Shown here: positions 51,724 to 59,208 of the stretch, in pieces
Numbering within the stretch: the stretch's first letter is position 1
How the letters are laid out: every line of letters starts with the position of its first letter
Assembly: GCA_938040315.1 (NCBI GenBank)
Contig: CALHQW010000025.1
Coordinates: 1 to 64,000 of the forward strand
DNA from: an uncultured bacterium
Lineage (GTDB): Bacteria; Hydrothermota; Tepidihabitantia; Tepidihabitantales; DTDR01
Direction: 5' to 3'
Length of the DNA stretch: 64,000 bases
Translations under genes and position numbers: made by a program
The notes under the pieces: generated by a model
The model's database searches: none
What the model saw: the letters and a program-made list of their open reading frames with translations, nothing else
Told to the model about the DNA's origin: nothing

Positions 51724-52183
51724 AATAAAAGGAAGTTTTAATAAGAGTTTTTCTTGGTCTTAACCAATAAAGGGTAATTCTTTTAGCAATTTTTGATTTT
51801 TCATAATATTTTTTTAAGGAAGGAAAGAAAAAGAGGGAAAGATGAATAAGAAAGGCAATGGTAATAAAAGTAGCAAAAACCCCCCAAAAACCACCAGCCA
51901 ATTTATCTAACCAAGAGAGAAAGATAATTTTTAAGATTTGGGAGACAATATTTCCGAAGAATTTAAAGATAAAAAAGACCAAAAGAAAGATAATAATAAA
52001 AGAGATAACCCTTATAATTCTTGTATCTCCAAAATATTTTGATAGTTCGGGATAGAAACGATTAGCAATGAATATTCCCAAAATAAAACCAAAAAAATTA
52101 GCAGCACTTTTAAGCAAACCCATCCTTAACCCTTGAAGAAAGCCAAAAATTAAAATAATAATAATCAAAATATCTAAAAACAT
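51674..52183 (-). CDS. CvpA-family membrane protein
   Basis: 169 residues with four membrane helices in the first 130 residues: about 3-30, 31-45, 57-83 and 97-120. The motifs GFLQGLRMGLLKSAANFFGF and WLDKLAGGFWGVFATF are typical of CvpA-like proteins, linked to colicin V production and envelope stress. The C-terminal 40 residues are basic and cytoplasmic. It heads the operon with glyS, DUF192 and the macro-domain gene. The ATG lies 6 nt after the -10 box, so the transcript is probably leaderless. Confidence 0.88.
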   Translation of the reverse strand: MFLDILIIIILIFGFLQGLRMGLLKSAANFFGFILGIFIANRFYPELSKYFGDTRIIRVISFIIIFLLVFFIFKFFGNIVSQILKIIFLSWLDKLAGGFWGVFATFITIAFLIHLSLFFFPSLKKYYEKSKIAKRITLYWLRPRKTLIKTSFYYEKLFFVRNFNRRITS

Positions 52184-52189
52184 ATATTA

Positions 52190-52218
52190 AAAATAACGAA
52201 ATATTTTTATATTGTCAA
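52190..52218 (-). promoter_or_regulatory. cvpA-glyS operon promoter, leaderless type
   Basis: On the minus strand, TTGACA (52218-52213), a 17-nt spacer and TATTTT (52195-52190), followed by 6 nt and the ATG at 52183. Confidence 0.55.
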
Positions 52219-52233
52219 AAAGAAATTTTAAGA

Positions 52234-52569
52234 TTAATAAACTTCCTTTCTTCTTGTTTTATAGATATAGACAATAATCCGCCAAACGATAAAAACCGAA
52301 AGGGTAATAACAATTCCCAAGGCGATATCTTTTAATGGTTCTTCACTGATTAAGAAAATTTCGCCATTCCATAAATGGTCAACAACACCAAAGATTACTG
52401 CGCCAAGAAGTAAAAGATAAAGCCATCCTTTTTCCGGTTCCTTGATTTTTACTTTTTTATTAATAATTGAAAGGAAAATAAGCACTGCCGTTGGAATAAT
52501 ATAACAAAGACCAAAAGAAAATAAAAAATAGGTCAATAATAAATTAGTTTTTGTTGCTATTAAATACAT
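52234..52569 (-). CDS. Uncharacterised membrane protein
   Basis: 111 residues with three to four membrane helices (about 8-34, 48-64 and 80-102). A polar NKKVKIKEPEKGW loop follows the first. I recognise no family. The acidic VVDHLWNGEIFLISEEP between the second and third helices may face the periplasm. AAGGAGGAAAG precedes the ATG. It stands 50 bp after the start of the uvrC-rtcB unit's end and 50 bp before the cvpA promoter, so it may be read through from rtcB-uvrC. Confidence 0.7.
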   Translation of the reverse strand: MYLIATKTNLLLTYFLFSFGLCYIIPTAVLIFLSIINKKVKIKEPEKGWLYLLLLGAVIFGVVDHLWNGEIFLISEEPLKDIALGIVITLSVFIVWRIIVYIYKTRRKEVY

Positions 52570-52618
52570 CTTTCCTCCTTTTTATTTTTTTAAACATTAA
52601 TTATAATAAAAATAATTT

Positions 52619-54412
52619 TTAAGACAAGTTATTTAAATATTGGATAATTTTTTGGGCAATATTTTTCGGAATACCAATTTTTATTATCTCTTCAATTTTT
52701 GCCCTTTTTATATCTTCAATACTACCAAAGGTATTTAAAAGAAGCAATTTTCTTTTCTTACCGATACCGGGAATTTCGTCCAATACTGATTTTTTTATAC
52801 TTTTCTTTCTTAAAGTTTTATGGTAAGTAATAGCAAATCGATGGGCTTCATCTCTGATTCTTTTTAATAGTTTTAAAGCGGGTGAATAAGCGGGTATTGA
52901 GACAATTTTACCATCTTCAAAATATAAGGTATCGCTCTTTTTCGCAAAGGCTAAGATGGGGATATCTTTATTAAATTCTTTATAAACCTTATTGGCAACT
53001 TGTAAATGTCCTTTGCCACCATCTACTAATACTAAATCCGGGAGAGGTTTATTTTCTTCAATTATTCTTCTTAATCTTCTTTTTAAAACCTCTTCCATCA
53101 TTCCGTAATCATCTTGACCACTAATTGTTTTTATTTTGAATTTCCGATATTCACTCTTTTTTGGTTTTATTCCTTCAAAAACAACGATTGCGCCACAGGC
53201 ATATTTACCAAAAAGATTAGAAATATCAACTCCTTCAATCCTCATTGGTGTTTTTTCTAAGGATAGATAATTAGCAAGTTCAATATTAGCCTTTGGTAAA
53301 TGGGGAGTGGGTAAGATTTCCAACAATTTTATCTCGGCATTTTTTTGAGCAAGATTAAGGAGTTTTTTCTTTTCTCCCCTTTTTGGAACAGTAATTTTAA
53401 TTTTTATATTTTTTTTCTTTTCAATCGTTTCAATAAAGGTTTGGATTTCGGGAATTTCTTTTGGCAGAATTATTTCGTTAGGAATGTCATAACTATGGAG
53501 ATAGACTGAGGATAAAAGGGTTTCTAAAATCTCTTCTTCATTATTGGTTAAAGGAAGATGAAAAGGATATTCTTCTTTACTTATTAATTTTCCCTCTCTA
53601 ATTTTAAGAATGAGAGCGATTGCCAAATTTTTCTCTTTTTTAACACCAATCACATCCATTGATTTTTTATCTTTTAAGATTACCTCATGTTTTTTTCTTA
53701 ATTCTTGGAGAGCGAATAGTTGGTTTCTTAAAATTGCTGCTTTTTCAAATTCCTCTTTTTGTGCTGCTTCCCACATTTTCTCTTCAATCTCCTTTATTAA
53801 CTTTTCTGATTTTCCCATTAGAAATTCAATTGTCTCCCTTACTCTTTCTTTATAAACTTCTTTATCAACCTTATTTTGGCAAGGTCCTAAACAGAGATTT
53901 AACCGGTAATTTAAACAAGGTTTTTCGGAAAGGGTTAACGGTAATTTTTTATTACAGGTTCTTATCTTAAAAATTTTTTTTACCAATCTTAATGCCTGTC
54001 TTAAATTTTTTGCTGAAGTATAAGGACCAAAGAGAATTGAGCCATCTTCTTTGAGATTTCTTGTTGGAAAAATCCTTGGATATTCTTCATTAATAGTAAT
54101 TTTTAAATAAGGAAATTTTTTATCATCCTTTAAACGGATATTATATTTTGGCTTGTGGATTTTTATTAGATTATCTTCTAAGATTAGGGCATCGCTTTCC
54201 GAAGAGGTAACAATAATGTCCAATTCAAAGATTTCTTTTATTAAATTTGTTCTTCTAATATCAAACTGGGGTTGAAGATAATATTTTAATCTTTCTTTTA
54301 AATTTCTTGCCTTACCAATATAGATAATTTTTCCTTCCCGATTTTTAAAAAGATAAACACCGGGTGAAGAAGGAGCATTGTTTATTTTATCTTCTAAGGA
54401 AGTGTTTGGCAT
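52619..54412 (-). CDS. uvrC: Excinuclease ABC subunit C
   Basis: 597 residues, typical. The GIY-YIG nuclease domain is at the N-terminus (PGVYLFKNREGKIIYIGKAR). A UVR domain (about 200-235) with EFEKAAILRNQLFAL follows, then the RNase H-like nuclease domain (EGVDISNLFGKYACGAIVVF) and a C-terminal helix-hairpin-helix pair (IPGIGKKRKLLLLNTFGS). It makes both incisions in nucleotide excision repair with UvrA and UvrB, which are not in the window. The ATG overlaps the rtcB stop codon (TAATG). Confidence 0.97.
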   Translation of the reverse strand: MPNTSLEDKINNAPSSPGVYLFKNREGKIIYIGKARNLKERLKYYLQPQFDIRRTNLIKEIFELDIIVTSSESDALILEDNLIKIHKPKYNIRLKDDKKFPYLKITINEEYPRIFPTRNLKEDGSILFGPYTSAKNLRQALRLVKKIFKIRTCNKKLPLTLSEKPCLNYRLNLCLGPCQNKVDKEVYKERVRETIEFLMGKSEKLIKEIEEKMWEAAQKEEFEKAAILRNQLFALQELRKKHEVILKDKKSMDVIGVKKEKNLAIALILKIREGKLISKEEYPFHLPLTNNEEEILETLLSSVYLHSYDIPNEIILPKEIPEIQTFIETIEKKKNIKIKITVPKRGEKKKLLNLAQKNAEIKLLEILPTPHLPKANIELANYLSLEKTPMRIEGVDISNLFGKYACGAIVVFEGIKPKKSEYRKFKIKTISGQDDYGMMEEVLKRRLRRIIEENKPLPDLVLVDGGKGHLQVANKVYKEFNKDIPILAFAKKSDTLYFEDGKIVSIPAYSPALKLLKRIRDEAHRFAITYHKTLRKKSIKKSVLDEIPGIGKKRKLLLLNTFGSIEDIKRAKIEEIIKIGIPKNIAQKIIQYLNNLS

Positions 54413-55872
54413 TAACCTTTAACAACACCGAGAGGCCGCATCTTACAGACTCTTTTTGATATACCGGCATTATGACAGACATCAACAACCACATCAACAT
54501 CTTTGTAGGCATCAGGCACTTCTTCTCTTAAAACCTCTTTACTTGCTGCCATTACAATAATATTTTTCCCTCTCAATTCCTGAGCAATATCTCGATTTCT
54601 GGTTTCGCGCAAAGCCCTTTCTCTTGACCAAACTCTTCCTGCACCATGGCAGGTAGAACCAAAGGTTTCATAAAAGGCTCTTTCCGTACCAACAAGTAAA
54701 TAAGAATTTGTTCCCATATCACCGGGGATGATTACTGGTTGACCAATTTTCTTATATTCTTCTGGAATTTGAGGATGATTTGGTGGAAAGGCTCTCGTTG
54801 CTCCTTTTCGGTGGACACAAACGGTCTTTCTCTCACCATCAATTATATGCTCTTCAAATTTAGCAATATTATGGGCGACATCATAAATCAAATCCATTCC
54901 TAATTCTTCTACTGGTTTCTTTAATACCTGACTAAAGGCCTCTCTTACCCAATGGGTGATACATTGGCGATTTGCCCAAGCATAATTAGCAGCGCAAACC
55001 ATCACACTATAATATTCTTTTCCCTCAGGTGATTCAATTGGTGCGCAAGCAAGTTGTTGATCAGGTAGTTTGATACCATATTTTTGCACTGCCTTTCTTA
55101 AATTTCTGATTGCGTCATCACAGATTTGATAACCAAGCCCACGAGAACCGGTATGAATCATTACTGTTATCATCCCCTTTTCTAAACCAAAAACTTTAGC
55201 ACATTCTTCATCATAAATAGTTTCAATAACTTGGATTTCTAAGAAATGGTTTCCGGCACCAAGAGTACCAAGTTGGGGTGTTCCTCTTTCTAATGCCCTT
55301 TGAGATACCAAATCTGGTCTGGCACCTTTCATTTGGCCATTTTCTTCGGTAAATTTCAAATCTCTTTCTGTGCCAAATCCTTTTTCATAAGCCCATCTCG
55401 CGCCTTTTTCTAATACTTCCTTTACCTCTCGTTGGGAAATTCTTATTTTACCAGTAGAACCAACACCAGAAGGAACATTATGAAAAATACTTCTTACCAA
55501 TTGCTCTAAAAGATTCTGTTTTAAATCTTTGATAGTTAGATTGGTTTTTAATAATCTAACACCACAATTAATATCATAACCCACACCACCGGGCGAGATC
55601 ACTCCTTCTTTTAAATCAAAAGCAGCAACACCGCCAATCGCGAATCCATAACCCCAATGGATATCAGGCATTGCCAGAGAATACTTTAATATTCCTGGTA
55701 AAGTTGCCACATTGGCTACTTGCTCTAAAGCCATCTCCTGTTTGATATGGGTTAAAAGTCTTTCATCCGCATAGACAACACCATCAACCCGCATCTCTCC
55801 TTTATAACTTTTTGGTACTTTGTAACGCCAATCATCAATTTTTATTAACGGTCCCTTCCAGCCATTTGACAT
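54412..55872 (-). CDS. rtcB: RNA-splicing ligase RtcB
   Basis: 486 residues, normal for RtcB, which joins RNA 2',3'-cyclic phosphate (or 3'-phosphate) and 5'-OH ends with GTP and Mn. Visible metal-site stretches are PGGVGYDINCGVRLL, GAGNHFLEIQVIE and MIHTGSRGLGYQ. The guanylated His lies in FGSTCHGAGRVWSR. No intein is present. No archease gene is adjacent. GGAGG precedes the ATG, and a TTGACT/TATAAT promoter lies upstream. It is followed by uvrC with a 1-bp overlap. Confidence 0.97.
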   Translation of the reverse strand: MSNGWKGPLIKIDDWRYKVPKSYKGEMRVDGVVYADERLLTHIKQEMALEQVANVATLPGILKYSLAMPDIHWGYGFAIGGVAAFDLKEGVISPGGVGYDINCGVRLLKTNLTIKDLKQNLLEQLVRSIFHNVPSGVGSTGKIRISQREVKEVLEKGARWAYEKGFGTERDLKFTEENGQMKGARPDLVSQRALERGTPQLGTLGAGNHFLEIQVIETIYDEECAKVFGLEKGMITVMIHTGSRGLGYQICDDAIRNLRKAVQKYGIKLPDQQLACAPIESPEGKEYYSVMVCAANYAWANRQCITHWVREAFSQVLKKPVEELGMDLIYDVAHNIAKFEEHIIDGERKTVCVHRKGATRAFPPNHPQIPEEYKKIGQPVIIPGDMGTNSYLLVGTERAFYETFGSTCHGAGRVWSRERALRETRNRDIAQELRGKNIIVMAASKEVLREEVPDAYKDVDVVVDVCHNAGISKRVCKMRPLGVVKG

Positions 55873-55892
55873 AATTAACCTCCAATTATATA

Positions 55893-55921
55893 ATTATATA
55901 AAAATAAAAAAATTTAGTCAA
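55893..55921 (-). promoter_or_regulatory. rtcB-uvrC promoter
   Basis: On the minus strand, TTGACT (55921-55916), a 17-nt spacer and TATAAT (55898-55893). The short leader has TGGAGG before the ATG at 55872. It is divergent from the speB-like gene promoter, the two -35 boxes lying 3 bp apart. Confidence 0.65.
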
Positions 55922-55924
55922 TTA

Positions 55925-55952
55925 TTGATTTTTTTAAAATTTTAGATATTTT
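55925..55952 (+). promoter_or_regulatory. Promoter of the speB-like gene, leaderless type
   Basis: TTGATT (55925-55930), a 16-nt spacer and TATTTT (55947-55952). The ATG begins 6 nt later at 55959. No Shine-Dalgarno. Confidence 0.5.
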
Positions 55953-55958
55953 TTTTCA

Positions 55959-56783
55959 ATGAGTTTTTATTTTGCCAATGCTAATTTAAAAGAAGCCAAT
56001 ATTTTAATTTTGGGTATTGGATATGATAAAACCTCTTCTTTTATTTCTGGTTCTCGGTTTGCTCCTAATTTAATTCGGGAAGGAGCGGAAAATATTGAGA
56101 CTTATAGCCCTTATCAAAGGCGGGATTTAACAGAAATTAAGATTTGTGATTTAGGAAATTTCATCTTTCAAAAGGAAAAACCCGAAGATTTCATAAAAGA
56201 GGTAAGGCAAGTTATAAAAGATTATTTAAAAGATAAAAAGAAAATAGTAATTCTTGGTGGTGAACACACAATCACCTATCCAATTGTGATGGCTTTTCAG
56301 GAGTATTATAAAAATTTAGCAGTAATTATCTTTGATGCCCATTCAGATTTGAGAGATGATTTTATGGGTGAAAAAATTTGTCACGCCACAGTGGCAAAAA
56401 GAATTTTGGAAGTTGTGGGAAAAGAAAATCTTTATCAATTTGGAATCCGCTCTTTAACGAAAGATTGTTTAAAGAAAAATCCTAACCTTTTTCTTTTTGA
56501 AGTTTTTAAGCCATTAAAAAAAGTTATTTCTTCCTTGAAAAATAAAAAAATTTATTTATCTTTAGATTTAGATGTTTTAGATATGAGTTTGTTGCCCGTG
56601 GTTCAGACGCCAGTTCCTGGTGGAATTAGTTTTTTAGAATTGGTTACTTCTTTTAAGTTATTAAAAAATTTAGAAATTGTTGGTGTTGATATCGTAGAAT
56701 TTTCTCCCCTTTTAAATAATCCTTTAACCTATGCTTCCCTTTGTGCTGAAATTCTGCGGGAAGTTCTTCTCCTAATAAAATAA
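55959..56783 (+). CDS. speB: Agmatinase / ureohydrolase family protein
   Basis: 274 residues. The arginase/agmatinase Mn site is visible: GGEHTITYPI, FDAHSDLRDDF and YLSLDLDVLDMSLLP. The usual DP after the last Asp pair is DM here. The substrate is not fixed by sequence; with speD and bpsA at 22416-23809, an agmatinase or aminopropylagmatine ureohydrolase role in polyamine synthesis is likely, as in Thermus. It has its own leaderless-type promoter and is followed at once by two Cys-rich small genes. Confidence 0.85.
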   Translation: MSFYFANANLKEANILILGIGYDKTSSFISGSRFAPNLIREGAENIETYSPYQRRDLTEIKICDLGNFIFQKEKPEDFIKEVRQVIKDYLKDKKKIVILGGEHTITYPIVMAFQEYYKNLAVIIFDAHSDLRDDFMGEKICHATVAKRILEVVGKENLYQFGIRSLTKDCLKKNPNLFLFEVFKPLKKVISSLKNKKIYLSLDLDVLDMSLLPVVQTPVPGGISFLELVTSFKLLKNLEIVGVDIVEFSPLLNNPLTYASLCAEILREVLLLIK

Positions 56784-56784
56784 G

Positions 56785-56940
56785 ATGTGTTGCCAAGTAT
56801 GTAATCTTTTTAACTTTTGTAAAAATAAGAATGAGAGTTGTTGTGAGAAATGTAAATATTTTGATTCTTGCATGGCGATGACTAAGGAGGATAAAAGAGA
56901 AAAGATGATTTATAATAAGAAATTAAAAAAAAGGAAATAA
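56785..56940 (+). CDS. Cys-rich mini-protein 1
   Basis: 51 residues beginning MCCQVCNLFNFC, 1 bp after the speB-like stop. Eight cysteines fall into two modules of the form CC-x2-C-x5-C (CCQVCNLFNFC and CCEKCKYFDSC), followed by a basic tail (KEDKREKMIYNKKLKKRK). The regular spacing suggests metal binding, perhaps zinc or an Fe-S cluster. It is paralogous to the next gene. No Shine-Dalgarno is visible, so translation may be coupled to the preceding gene. Function unknown. Confidence 0.65.
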   Translation: MCCQVCNLFNFCKNKNESCCEKCKYFDSCMAMTKEDKREKMIYNKKLKKRK

Positions 56941-56952
56941 AAGGAGGAGAAG

Positions 56953-57129
56953 ATGTGCTGTGGAATCTGCCCAGAATACGATGATTGTGAAAAGTTAGAA
57001 AGATTAAAGAACTACTGTTGTGAAGAATGTCCGGATTATGAAGAATGTATAGGCGGAGCAAGAGAAGATTTTTATGATTTTAAATATGATTTTAAAGAGG
57101 ATTACGATAGTGAGGAGGAAGATTTTTAG
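56953..57129 (+). CDS. Cys-rich mini-protein 2
   Basis: 58 residues with a strong AAGGAGGAGAAG before the ATG. It has the same two CC-x2-C-x5-C modules as its upstream neighbour (CCGICPEYDDC and CCEECPDYEEC), but the tail is highly acidic (about residues 38-58, FKYDFKEDYDSEEEDF) where the neighbour's is basic. The opposite charges and tandem position suggest the two may interact or form a pair. Function unknown; metal binding is inferred from Cys spacing. Confidence 0.75.
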   Translation: MCCGICPEYDDCEKLERLKNYCCEECPDYEECIGGAREDFYDFKYDFKEDYDSEEEDF

Positions 57130-57141
57130 TTTTTCCATTTA

Positions 57142-57170
57142 TTGACTTTAATTTTAAATTTTTTTATTAT
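57142..57170 (+). promoter_or_regulatory. Promoter of the PPIase-propeller operon
   Basis: TTGACT (57142-57147), a 17-nt spacer and TATTAT (57165-57170). The leader is about 25 nt and carries AAGGAG before the ATG at 57203. Confidence 0.55.
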
Positions 57171-57202
57171 TGATTAAGGTTTTAATTTAAAAGGAGTGGA
57201 AA

Positions 57203-57997
57203 ATGAAGAGAGTGATCACTTTTTTCTTACTTTTGTGTGGATTTTTCTCTTGTCAGGAAGAGAAACCAGTAATAAAAATTGGTAATAAAAAGATTACTAA
57301 GGATGAAATTCTTGCGCAAATTCCCCAGGAGGTTAATTTAAATGAACAAAATTTGATGTCAATCTTAGAAAGAATTGTAAATAGTGAACTTATTTATCTG
57401 GCTGCTCAAAAAAGGGGGTTAACTAAGGATAAGAGGTTACAAATGAAATTAAAAGCCTTAGAAAGGGATTTCTTCGCTAACGCCCTCATTGAAGAAGAAG
57501 CAAAAAAGATTTCCATCTCGCAGAAAGAAATAGTTGACTATTATAATCAACATAAAGAAGATTTTCTTTCGGAGATTAAAATTAGAAGGATCGTTGTTTA
57601 TGATGATGATTTGGCAAATAGAATTTATGAGGAGTTAAAAGGTGGAAGAGATTTTGTTTCCTTAGCAAAGGAATACTCTCAAGACCAACTTTTGCCAAGA
57701 GGAGAAGAATCTAAATATTTTCCAAGAGGATTTTTAACCGATCCTATCTTGGAAGAGGAGATTTTTTCTTTGAAAATTAATGAGTTTACTTCACCAATAA
57801 AATCACAAGAAGGATATCAGATTATTCAATTAGTGGATAAAAAGAAAGTGAAGAAAGATATTTCCTTACAGGAAGTAGAAGATTATATTAAACAGATATT
57901 ACAATATAAAAAAGGTTATGAAATGTTGAATAAAATGCTTTTAGATTTGAGAGAAAAATACAAAGTGAGTTATTATCCGGAAAATTTCTTTAAATGA
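57203..57997 (+). CDS. Parvulin-type peptidylprolyl isomerase lipoprotein
   Basis: 264 residues. The lipoprotein signal ends LLCGFFSC (Cys17). An N-terminal SurA/PrsA-like helical domain (about 22-115) with KKITKDEILAQIPQEV is followed by a PpiC rotamase domain (about 115-215: FVSLAKEYSQDQLLPRGE and FTSPIKSQEGYQIIQLVDK) and a C-terminal helix. It probably folds outer-membrane or periplasmic proteins. The gene overlaps the next, a second PPIase, by 4 bp (ATGA). Confidence 0.9.
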   Translation: MKRVITFFLLLCGFFSCQEEKPVIKIGNKKITKDEILAQIPQEVNLNEQNLMSILERIVNSELIYLAAQKRGLTKDKRLQMKLKALERDFFANALIEEEAKKISISQKEIVDYYNQHKEDFLSEIKIRRIVVYDDDLANRIYEELKGGRDFVSLAKEYSQDQLLPRGEESKYFPRGFLTDPILEEEIFSLKINEFTSPIKSQEGYQIIQLVDKKKVKKDISLQEVEDYIKQILQYKKGYEMLNKMLLDLREKYKVSYYPENFFK

Positions 57998-59208
57998 TAT
58001 ATTTTTTAATATTTTTTCTTTTCTCCTCCTTTTCTTACGATTATATTGTTGCTTATGTGGATGATGAGATTATTCTTTATTCCGAATTTCAAAAAAACTA
58101 TTTTTTACTAAAAGAATTTTCCTCTCCCCTTATTGATACCAATCTTTTAAAAGATTCTTTATTAAATAGTTTGATTAATGGAAAAATTATTCTGAAAGAA
58201 GCGGAAAAAGAAACAATTGAGATAAAGGAAAAGGAATTGGAGAATATTTGGAAAGAAAGGTTAGAAAAGATAAAAGAAAATTTTTTAACCGACGAGACTT
58301 TATTAGAAAAGGCAAGAGAATTTATTATAAATAATCTTCGTCAGGAATTGTTAATTCAAAAATTGTTGGCAAAAAAAAATCGTTTAAATATTACGATTAA
58401 TCCTTGGGAATTAAAAGAGTTTTATGAAGAGATAAAAGATTCTTTGGCAAAAAAACCGGCAGTTTGTGAGATTGCTCATATCTTTTTGCCAATTTTACCC
58501 AGTGAAGAGAAAGAAAGGAAGGCTCAAAGAAGGATCAGCGAGATTTACGAAATCTTACTTAGAGGTGGCGATTTTGAAGAGCTTTGTAAGAGTTTTTCTG
58601 ATGATAAAAAGACAAAAACGAAAGGAGGTTATTTGGGTGAATTTTTAATTGATAGTTTATCTTTAGAATTTCAAAAGGCTTTGAAGGAGTTAAAAGTTGG
58701 CGAATTTTCTCCTCCTCTGAGAAGTGAAAAGGGATATCATATTGTGAAAAAATTGGGTGAGACAAAAAACCGAGTTAAAATTGCTCACCTTTTTGTAGAA
58801 GTACCGATAGATAAAGAAGATACTTTACAGACAAAAAAATTAATTCTAAAAATAAGAGAAAAAGCCATCAAAGGTGAGGATTTTGGAATTTTGGCAAAAG
58901 AATATTCTTATGATTTAGAAACCAAAGAAAAGGGAGGCTACCTCGGAGAATTTGTTATTACCTTTCTTTTTTCACCCTTTAAAGAAGTCTGTGAAAAACT
59001 GGATAGCGGTGAAATCTCTGAACCAGTTTTATCAAAAGAAGGTTTCCATTTAATAAAAATGTTGAGAAAAGAGAAAGAAAGGATTTTGTCTTTTTTGGAG
59101 ATTCAAGAGGATTTGAGAAATTTTCTCTATCAAAAGAAATTGATAGCAATTATTAATGAATATTTAAGAGAAGTAAAGGAAAATCATTTTATAAAAGTGA
59201 ATTTTTGA
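57994..59208 (+). CDS. SurA-like peptidylprolyl isomerase with two rotamase domains
   Basis: 404 residues. A signal peptide is followed by a SurA N-terminal domain (YIVAYVDDEIILYSEFQKNY, about 12-150) and two PpiC domains. The first is about 150-250 (FEELCKSFSDDKKTKTKGGY, GEFSPPLRSEKGYHIVKKLG) and the second about 255-355 (FGILAKEYSYDLETKEKGGY, GEISEPVLSKEGFHLIKML). The two-rotamase layout matches SurA, the chaperone for outer-membrane protein transport. Its stop overlaps the next start (TGATG). Confidence 0.92.
   Translation: MIYFLIFFLFSSFSYDYIVAYVDDEIILYSEFQKNYFLLKEFSSPLIDTNLLKDSLLNSLINGKIILKEAEKETIEIKEKELENIWKERLEKIKENFLTDETLLEKAREFIINNLRQELLIQKLLAKKNRLNITINPWELKEFYEEIKDSLAKKPAVCEIAHIFLPILPSEEKERKAQRRISEIYEILLRGGDFEELCKSFSDDKKTKTKGGYLGEFLIDSLSLEFQKALKELKVGEFSPPLRSEKGYHIVKKLGETKNRVKIAHLFVEVPIDKEDTLQTKKLILKIREKAIKGEDFGILAKEYSYDLETKEKGGYLGEFVITFLFSPFKEVCEKLDSGEISEPVLSKEGFHLIKMLRKEKERILSFLEIQEDLRNFLYQKKLIAIINEYLREVKENHFIKVNF

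Noticed and set aside
53610-53970. Plus-strand frames opposite uvrC
   Set aside because: Antisense to the UVR and nuclease region of uvrC with hydrophobic low-complexity translations typical of shadows.
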